This document shows, one piece after another, positions 56,990 through 64,000 of a DNA stretch of 64,000 nucleotides (position 1 is its first letter; each line of letters starts with the position of its first letter). Both the position numbers and the translations under genes were made by a program. The notes beneath the pieces are model-generated. The model searched no databases. It worked only from the letters and a program-made list of their open reading frames with translations, and was not told the DNA's origin. Source of the stretch: Aulostomus chinensis (taxonomy: Eukaryota; Chordata; Actinopteri; Syngnathiformes; Aulostomidae). The DNA lies in NCBI GenBank assembly GCA_037954235.1, contig JBBMOA010000017.1, forward strand, positions 1,302,501 to 1,366,500, in the 5' to 3' direction.

Positions 56990-57300
56990 CTCTGGTTTGG
57001 CTGTGTGAGCAATGGCTCTTAAATTGGGTCCCATCGACTAATGGATGCCACGCTGGGAGTGTCGTTAAGAGGAAATAACCCTAAGTGGACCGAGTGGTTA
57101 TAAAGCAATTTGCACCTTGAGCCATTGAGCATCTATTAGCCGCTAATCAGAGAAGCTTGTTAACTGCCCTCAGGGTGAAGTGAACGCCGTACAACCATCA
57201 CGTCCTACTACAGCTGCTCACTTTACTTCAATTTAGTGACCACGTTTCATAGATTAGGGAGACACATCTTTGCATACTTTTTAGAATACCTGGCTAATGA
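56990..57300. promoter_or_regulatory. candidate conserved non-coding element
   Basis: It contains GTGGTTATAAAGCAATTTGC, GAGCATCTATTAGCCGCTAA and TTGCATACTTTTTAGAATAC. It is AT-rich unique DNA with an evident density of homeodomain and octamer-like cores. Confidence 0.35.
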
Positions 57301-58150
57301 CCTGCCCACATGAGCTTGTGAGTCGTGTGTTTCTCGATTCAGCAGGAGTTCGAAGGACATCTGCCAATCAGGCTTGCGTGTTTGCTCCTGGTTCATCTGC
57401 TGGTTTTTCAGAGGATTTCTGTGAATTCAAGGAGTATTTGGGGCGCTTCATATACTCACCTGGACAGTCCCTGATCGCCGGGGTCTGGTGGAGCGGGAGC
57501 GTGACCCATCACAGTACTCACAAGTAGAACATAAAGGAGAGATAATAGAAAAAAGAAATACATTTCTTCTGTCCTCCAGTTTTGCCTCTGGTTCTGAACA
57601 TGAAAGCACGTCAGCCCTTCATTCGGCTGCCTTCGGACACACAGACGGTGAGTGTGTGCTGGTGTGTGAGGGGGTTGTCCTGGGGGATGTCTGGAAGTGG
57701 CGACAGGGTCCGGGTGGTAGACTGGCCCCAGGCAACGCTCTCTCTGATCAGGGCTAGCTGGGAGGGGGAAGGCTTCGTACGGGGCGGAGGAGCTTGTCGG
57801 GGTCCGTGGGGAGGCCATGCTCATTTAGCAAACACTGAGGGCCAGTGGGGAGCTCCGGGCAGTGTCCCACACCGGGGCCACAGAACAATGTTGTGGTGAA
57901 ACTCTCTGACTTCAACGACATCAGAGTTGCGGTCAGCAGGTGAACAGATCCTGCATGACTTCCCTTTTGTTCCCACATCAAGCACGTTGCTGGAGTTCTT
58001 CAGCGTTTCCTACCAAGCAGCGGCCATGATGACGTGTCTTCGCAGGGTCCATCACGGTCCCGTTCCATTTAGTGGGTCAAGAAGGCACTCCAGCAGAGCT
58101 CGGGCCCGTCTGAGTAGAAAGAGGCAACAGTGGACAGTTTTAACCCCTGA
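57301..58150. other. intergenic sequence with a splice-flanked segment
   Basis: 57580-57647 is a 68-bp open segment bordered by CTGTCCTCCAG and GTGAGT, a possible orphan exon. No partner exon or family match was found, so it is not called as a gene. Confidence 0.4.
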
Positions 58151-58462
58151 ATACTCAGGTCACCTAAATACTCAGGTCACCTGTATAAATACTCAGGTCA
58201 CCTAAATACTCAGGTCACCTGTATAAATACTCAGGTCACCTAAATACTCAGGTCACCTGTATAAATACTCAGGTCACCTAAATACTCAGGTCACCTGTGT
58301 AAACACTCAGGTCACCTGTGTAAACACTCAGGTCACCTGTATAAATACTCAGGTCACCTGTATAAGTACTCAGGTCACCTAAATACTCAGGTCACCTGTA
58401 TAAACACTCAGGTCACCTGTATAAATACTCAGGTCACCTGTATAAGTACTCAGGTCACCTGT
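58151..58462. repeat. minisatellite ACTCAGGTCACCT(GTATAA)AT
   Basis: Sixteen or so units alternate between TACTCAGGTCACCTAAA and TACTCAGGTCACCTGTATAA. Each contains AGGTCA (nuclear-receptor half-site) and, in the longer form, an E-box CACCTG and a TATAAAT-like element. Confidence 0.95.
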
Positions 58463-58659
58463 GTACATGTGTGTGTGTTTGTTCATATGTACATGGAAGT
58501 ACTGGGTATGGGGAACACTCTCAGTGAATCTTTCATCCGGGGAGTTTCTCCTGTACACGCCTGTGTATCCTGGTCCGTGTGTGTCAGACCAGCTCCTGAT
58601 ATTCATTCATTCAAGGGCAAAATCCTTTTAGCATTCATGCAGGAGTTTTTGTATGGCAC

Positions 58660-58870
58660 AAAATAACAGAGGTAGAGGGGCCTCCCAACAACCCAAGAGT
58701 CTCTGGTTCGATCCCCACTTCCCCATGTGACCTTGAGCAAGATACTGAACCCCTGACTGCTCCTGATGGCCCTGCCATGGAGTGGTGACCCGTCCAGGGT
58801 GAACCCCACCTCTTACCCAATGATAGCTGAGATAGGCTCCACCCTCCCTTAACAGATAAGAGGTAAAGAA
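58660..58870 (+). mobile_element. tRNA-derived SINE
   Basis: It has a degenerate head (CAGAGGTAGAGGGGCCTC), a B box GGTTCGATCC at 58705-58714, CTTGAGCAAGATACTGAACC, then GGAGTGGTGACCCGTCCAGG and GAGATAGGCTCCACCC, ending AGGTAAAGAAAATGGATGG. It is the same family as 54134-54270. Confidence 0.87.
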
Positions 58871-58972
58871 AATGGATGGATGGATGGTGGATGGATGGAT
58901 GGAGGATGGATGGATGGATGATGGATGGATGGATGATGGATGATGGTGGATGGTGGATGGATGTAAGTGGAT
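58871..58972 (+). repeat. GGAT tail array of the SINE
   Basis: About 100 bp of GGAT/GATG repeats directly continue the SINE 3' end. It is the short counterpart of the 865-bp array at 53268. Confidence 0.95.
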
Positions 58973-59690
58973 GGCATTCAAAACTATAATATATAAATAT
59001 ACATCTAATTATCGTATTTAACCCAAAGTTGCTCGAGTGACTGATTTCTTGCATTTGCAGGCTGATCAGTTAAACGAGGTGAGCGACAGATCAGCAGTGA
59101 GCGCCAGTCAGGACCTGTACGCCAGAAACCCCTGGTTTATTTTCACTGCATCCTTGTGTGAAACTGAGAAGACTGTTAACCACAGGGTGACCATCAGGCA
59201 CCACCCACTCCTGATATGTGGGTGTTAAAAGAGTGAAAGGGTTAAGTTGATGCTGGCAGGCAGTTCAGTGGATGGACGTGTGACATCATCAGCTACTGAT
59301 CTGTAACTGGACGTGTTTTAATCTTAGATGGTTAGTAGATGATCGTCCCTCTGGTTGTTGTTTCAACATTCCCATCAGGTGCTGCTGAGTGACGGCAGGT
59401 TTGGCACAAACACTCAACACACTCAGGACCAGGTACGTAGAAACACCTGTGGAGGACATGTCTGATTAGCCAGTCACATGGCTTTAACTTAGTGTGTGAA
59501 GGTAGGTAGGCGTGGTCAGGAGGATGTGCTGAAGTTACGACCAGCATCAGGATGAAGGAGGAAGGTGGTTCAAGTGAGTCTGAATGTAGTTGTTGGCCTT
59601 GTTGATGTCAGAGGTCAGAGGTCAGAGGAGGAAGGCAACAGTAACTCAAACAACCACTGGTTACATCCCAGGGTTAGAGAAGAGCATCAT
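58973..59690. other. intergenic sequence
   Basis: This is unique sequence with no recognised gene, RNA or mobile element. Confidence 0.5.
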
Positions 59691-59694
59691 GTGA

Positions 59695-60437
59695 AAAACT
59701 GGGTGACTGACACACCGGGTGACTGTCACACCGGGTGACTGACACACCGGATGACACACCAGGTGACTGACCAACGGGTGACACACCAGGTGACTGACAC
59801 ACCGGATGACACACCAGGTGACTGTCACACCAGGTGACTGACACACCAGATGACACACCAGCTGACTGACACACCGGATGACACACCAGCTGACTGACAC
59901 ACCGGATGACACACCAGGTGACTGACACACCAGGTGACTGACACACCGGATGACACACCAGCTGACTGACACACCGGATGACACACCAGGTGACTGACAC
60001 ACCAGGTGACTGACACACCAGGTGACTGACACACCGGATGACACACCAGCTGACTGACACACCAGGTGACTGACACACCGGATGACACACCAGGTGACTG
60101 ACACACCAGGTGACTGACACACCGGATGACACACCAGGTGACTGACACACCGGATGACACACCAGCTAAATGACACACCGGATGACACACCAGGTGACTG
60201 ACACATCGGATGACACACCAGGTGACTGACACACCAGGTGACTGACACACCAGGTGACTGACACACCAGGTGACTGACACACCGGATGACGCACCAGCTG
60301 ACTGACACACCAGGTGACTGACACACCGGATGACACACCAGCTGACTGACACACTGGATGACACACCAGCTGACTGACACACCGGATGACACACCAGCTG
60401 ACTGACACACCGGACGACGCAACAGGTGACTGACACA
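59695..60437. repeat. GACACACCGGATGACACACCAGGTGACT minisatellite
   Basis: About 740 bp consist of two alternating modules, TGACACACCGGA and TGACACACCAGGTGAC (or CAGCTGAC). The mix is irregular. The Cys/Val/Ser/Gly frames on the minus strand (up to 253 codons) are artefacts. It is not a CRISPR array: there are no unique spacers. Confidence 0.96.
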
Positions 60438-60540
60438 CAGGGTGTCACATCTGCTAAGAGCAGGAAACAGAGGCCAGGATTGTGTGTTGTTTAGACCGCT
60501 GGTGAGATTAACAGATTTCTTCTGATCAGTGCCTGGAGGG

Positions 60541-61177
60541 ATGATGGTGGTGACGGTGGTGGTGGTGACGTGACGGTGGTGGTGACGGTGGTGATGGTGG
60601 TGGTGGTGATGGTGGTGGTGATGACGGTGGTGGTGGTGATGGTGGTGGTGATGACGGTGGTGGTGACGGTGGTGATGGTGGTGGTGGTGATGGTGGTGGT
60701 GATGACGGTGGTGGTGGTGATGGTGGTGGTGGTGGTGGTGATGGTGGTGGTGATGACGGTGGTGGTGGTGATGGTGGTGGTGGTGATGGTGGTGACGGTG
60801 GTGGTGGTGGTGGTGGTGATGGTGGTGGTGGTGACGGTGGTGACGGTGGTGGTGGTGACGGTGGTGACGGTGATGGTGGTGGTGACGGTGGTGATGGTGG
60901 TGGTGATGACGGTGATGGTGATGGTGGTGATGGTGGTGATGGTGGTGGTGATGGTGGTGACGGTGGTGACGGTGGTGATGGTGGTGACGGTGGTGACGGT
61001 GGTGGTGGTGATGGTGGTGACGTGGTGGTGGTGGTGACGGTGGTGGTGACGGTGGTGGTGGTGATGGTGGTGACGGTGGTGACGGTGGTGGTGACGGTGG
61101 TGACGGTGGTGATGGTGGTGACGGTGGTGACGGTGGTGGTGGTGATGGTGGTGACGGTGGTGACGGTGGTGACGGGG
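60541..61177. repeat. GGTGGTGAC/GGTGATGGT array
   Basis: About 640 bp of GGT, GAT and GAC triplets occur on the plus strand, G-rich with very frequent GG doublets and so capable of G-quadruplex structures. The Val/Met or His/Thr/Ile frames are artefacts. Confidence 0.96.
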
Positions 61178-61189
61178 GTTGACGATGCC

Positions 61190-61230
61190 AGCCCCTGATG
61201 ACAGCAGGCTGCCTCCTGTCATCAGGGGCT
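61190..61230. repeat. 15-bp inverted repeat (hairpin) at array end
   Basis: AGCCCCTGATGACAG at 61190-61204 is perfectly inverted at 61216-61230 with an 11-nt loop, 13 bp after the G-rich array. Confidence 0.85.
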
Positions 61231-62920
61231 TCATCATCTGTGGTCTCTTCATTTTCTTTAAACCTTCAATGTGGCTGCAAATGCTTGATATGAGAGTGAC
61301 TTTGACGAGGCTGAGCTACAACGTCTGATTGGTTTTAAAATATCTAAATCCAAATGTCAGATGGTAGGGAACTGCTCCGTATCTTTGTCCAGGTGAAGCT
61401 TCGCCGAGCTCGTCAACAACATGCCGAGCGCCTGATTTCACTCTCACAACAGAGAGAGATGGGATCATTTCAGAGGAAGAACTCCTGCTCCCTTTGCTCC
61501 TCCCTCAGCTCTCTGTCTGGCCTCCTCTTGCTGAGATGGATGGATGAAGGAGGAGGAGGAGGACGCCGACCCCTTCAGGCTCAGGTTTCCCTCTTCCACC
61601 TCCTTTATTCCCACCACCTCCCTGCAGCCTTGCCCCACCTCACGCCCCCTCTCGCCCTCTCTCACCATTATGTCCTCATCCTCGCACGCCCTGCCCTCCA
61701 GATTGGCTTTGCACAGGAATGAGAGGAGGAGCGGAGGAGAGAAGAGCGAGGGAAAGAGGATGTGACTGGCCCCCTTCCATCTGTCGCGACTCCAGGATCA
61801 AATAATAGGATTCTGTCTGAGAGGAGCAGATAATTGCAGGCCGGATTCGGCTCCCTAAGTGTATGATATTAACCCCCGCTTGGCCCCCGCCCTGCAGTGG
61901 GAGGCAGATGGTTCTGTGTTTTGATATCCGAGCCTGGGAGAAGGAGGTCAGAGGTCTTGTTGAAGTTCAAATCCAAAGGAGTGCTGTTTCTCTCCCGCCC
62001 TTAACCCCACGATCTCTGCCCCCCTCCCCCACAGTGGAACGAATATGGACGGCATTCAAAAACAGGACATTCCCTAAGACCTCTGCCCCGCAGCCCCCGT
62101 CAGCTGGATGGAGGGAAGAGGCAGGCAGGCCCAGTCCAGCAACAACCCACTCACACACTGGTGAGTGGCACGCAGGGATGCTCAGGTGGGGGTCAAAGGT
62201 GACAGTGAGCGGAGGCTCAGTTACACATTAGATTCAGTCGTGAGGATGCAAAGTGAAGCTCAGGTCAGCAGCAGCAGCAGTGGGGGGTGGGGGGTGGGCG
62301 GCGCTCACACATATCCATGATTTAGAATTCCTGGCTGAGTGTCCGAGAGGTCAGGGAGAGGTCATGGAGAGAGTTGGGATGGGGGAGGACTGCTCAGGGC
62401 GGGAGACCATCTTCATTCCCAAACACCTGGTGGACACACAAGAGGAGGAGCTGGTTCGTGTTGGGGGGGCCATCGCAGGCTCCTTTGGGGCGAGTCAGTG
62501 AACATTCTGTCATTAGAGCCCAAATGAGCCAGGAGGTGTTTGCAGCGTAAGAAGAACGCCTCCTGTGGTTGTGAGAACCTGCTGCACCTGCTGCTCCGAT
62601 GAACATGTTTCCTAAGATCCGTGTTTGACCCGTCCCCCCCTGGAGGATTTGCTCCCCCGGCACATTTTAACTGCACTGGCTGGTTTTGATAGTTGCTGCT
62701 TGTAGCAGCGTCACTGCAGACATGGAAAGGTCACAACCCCTGAACGCAGCCTCTGTGATCTTTACAGCAAACCATTAAAGAAACAACAAACATCAGAGCA
62801 CAACACAATTAAGGGGAATCCCAGGGGAGGCGCAGCTCAGCAGCGGCTGTCTGATGTGTTAATGGGCGCCGAGGCGAACTGATGGGAGATGCACCGATCA
62901 CACGGCCTGCAGGAGGTCAC
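61231..62920. other. intergenic sequence
   Basis: No gene was recognised. The stretch 61790-61880 (ATCAAATAATAGGATTCTGT, GCAGATAATTGCAGGCCGGA, GTGTATGATATTAACCCC) is a further enhancer-like candidate. Frames of up to 122 codons at 61354 and 61863 carry no family signature or splice support. Confidence 0.5.
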
Positions 62921-62921
62921 T

Positions 62922-63058
62922 GTGGACCTGAGACCAAGTAGGCCTGAGACCTGAGACTTCAGACCAAGTAGACCTGAGACCACGTAGACCTGAGACCACG
63001 TAGACCTGAGACCATGTAGATCTGAGACCACATAGCCCTGAGACCTGAGACCACGTAG
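62922..63058. repeat. GTAGACCTGAGACCAC minisatellite
   Basis: About eight units of TAGACCTGAGACCACG occur with point changes. Confidence 0.9.
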
Positions 63059-63152
63059 CCCATCAGGAATCCACCAAAGCTGTGGGTTGAAGCAGAGCTG
63101 ATGTTCACAGTAACGCTCACACTTTATTATTTAATTTTTACATTTGCGTTAC

Positions 63153-63203
63153 AGTGTGTGTGTGCATTTGTATGTGTCTGTGGGTGTGTATGTTGCGTGT
63201 GCG

Positions 63204-63249
<46 letters not shown>

Positions 63250-63272
63250 TGTGTGTGTGCATGCGCGTGTGG
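63153..63272. repeat. TG microsatellite (compound)
   Basis: (TG)n is interrupted by TTTG and CG. The Cys/Val or His/Thr frames are artefacts. Confidence 0.95.
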
Positions 63273-64000
63273 ACACCAGCCAGGCTCACTCTGGATGAGA
63301 CCAGCAAAGACATCCACGCGTTCCCGGCTGGTATTTCAGGGCCCCTGAATCTGGAGGAAGCCCCTGTGATGTCATGGCGTTGGACTGGTGTCATCAGCTG
63401 GTTGCAACCCTGCACATCATGAGGAGTTCTCTTCTGTGAGCGCCACACAGGCCAAAGCAGTTCAAACGCTTCTGGTTTGGAGCAATGAGGTCAGACGAGC
63501 TACAAGTGTGTTCATTACTGGATTATCAGTCATCGGCCGCTCCAGCCAGCGCTCCTCTTCACCTCCTGCTCTCTCTGTCTCCGGCTCTCCGAGGACAGGA
63601 AGCAGCAAGCCTCTCTCCAGCGAACCTGCGCTCTCCCTGACAGCAGATAAGAGGGAAGATGGATCGGGAAAAAGAGCTCATGGAAAAAAGAAAACGTCCG
63701 TCTCATCAGCCAAAATCCCAGCGTGGGGCCACAGAAGAGGAACGCCAGCCGTCCTCACTAATGAGGCTCAGGCTCCCTGTCCAAAATTTCAGCGCTGAGT
63801 GTTGTGTTCTCTTTTCTCTTTCTCACAGGTCAGAGTCGGGTCTGGTTGCATTTTGTCATTTTTTTCTTGAGAGGGAAATGTTCTTACTCCATGTCCCACA
63901 CAACTGAATGCCTTCATGGGGGGGGGGGGCACTCATTACTATGCTATTTAGTTCCATCCTTCCCTCCATTCTTCCATCCATCCATCACCAACTCATCCAT
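63273..64000. other. intergenic sequence to window end
   Basis: This is unique sequence. A plus-strand frame at 63388-63798 (136 codons) is Ser/Lys-rich but unrecognised and unsupported. A G run lies at 63919-63929, and TCCATCCATC units begin near 63975 and run off the edge. Confidence 0.5.

Noticed and set aside
59661..60448. Possible CRISPR-like or Cys-rich repeat protein
   Set aside because: The direct repeats are contiguous, without unique spacers, in a vertebrate genome. The frames are repeat artefacts.
63388..63798. 136-codon Ser/Lys-rich frame near the right edge
   Set aside because: No family signature and no evidence of splicing. Length is within chance for this base composition.

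Overview
This is vertebrate nuclear DNA, almost certainly from a ray-finned (teleost, probably percomorph) fish. The evidence is split genes with GT-AG introns, a very high density of CA/TG and other tandem repeats, and fish-type dispersed repeats: tRNA-derived SINEs with a GGAT tail, an L2/CR1-like LINE fragment, and hAT/ZBED elements. There are no bacterial or organellar features. Nearly all long open frames here are read-through of tandem repeats, not genes.

Two protein-coding genes are supported, arranged head to head. On the minus strand (5' end at 32663, running off the left edge) is a gene of the PPP1R37/LRRC68 family, a leucine-rich-repeat regulator of protein phosphatase 1. Nine coding exons (361 codons) could be assembled with compatible phases, including a 46-nt micro-exon; the 3' exons lie outside the window. 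On the plus strand (promoter near 35580, stop at 49558) is a complete vrk1 (vaccinia-related kinase 1, a nuclear Ser/Thr kinase), with 12 coding exons giving 436 residues and all catalytic motifs intact. The shared upstream space of about 3 kb contains a 540-bp purine-only tract and a CpG-rich vrk1 promoter with CRE, ETS and E2F-type sites.

Layout: 1-2746 tetranucleotide satellite; 3398-32663 the ppp1r37-like gene, with large repeat-filled introns (E-box minisatellite, 57-bp inverted repeat, GT-rich array, two decayed hAT elements flanking exon 6, a 1.4-kb trinucleotide array, and an 11-kb second intron rich in non-repetitive AT-rich blocks that look like conserved enhancers); 32664-35590 divergent intergenic space; 35600-49901 vrk1; 49902-64000 gene-poor DNA with a LINE fragment, SINEs, six large minisatellites and more enhancer-like blocks.

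The two genes are not obviously in one pathway: one encodes a PP1-docking scaffold and the other a chromatin kinase. A shared regulatory neighbourhood is possible but is inference. No new protein system was found. The points most worth checking are structural: repeats placed at splice sites, transposon ends carried along in tandem arrays, hairpins at array ends, a palindromic LRR exon, and the candidate enhancer clusters.
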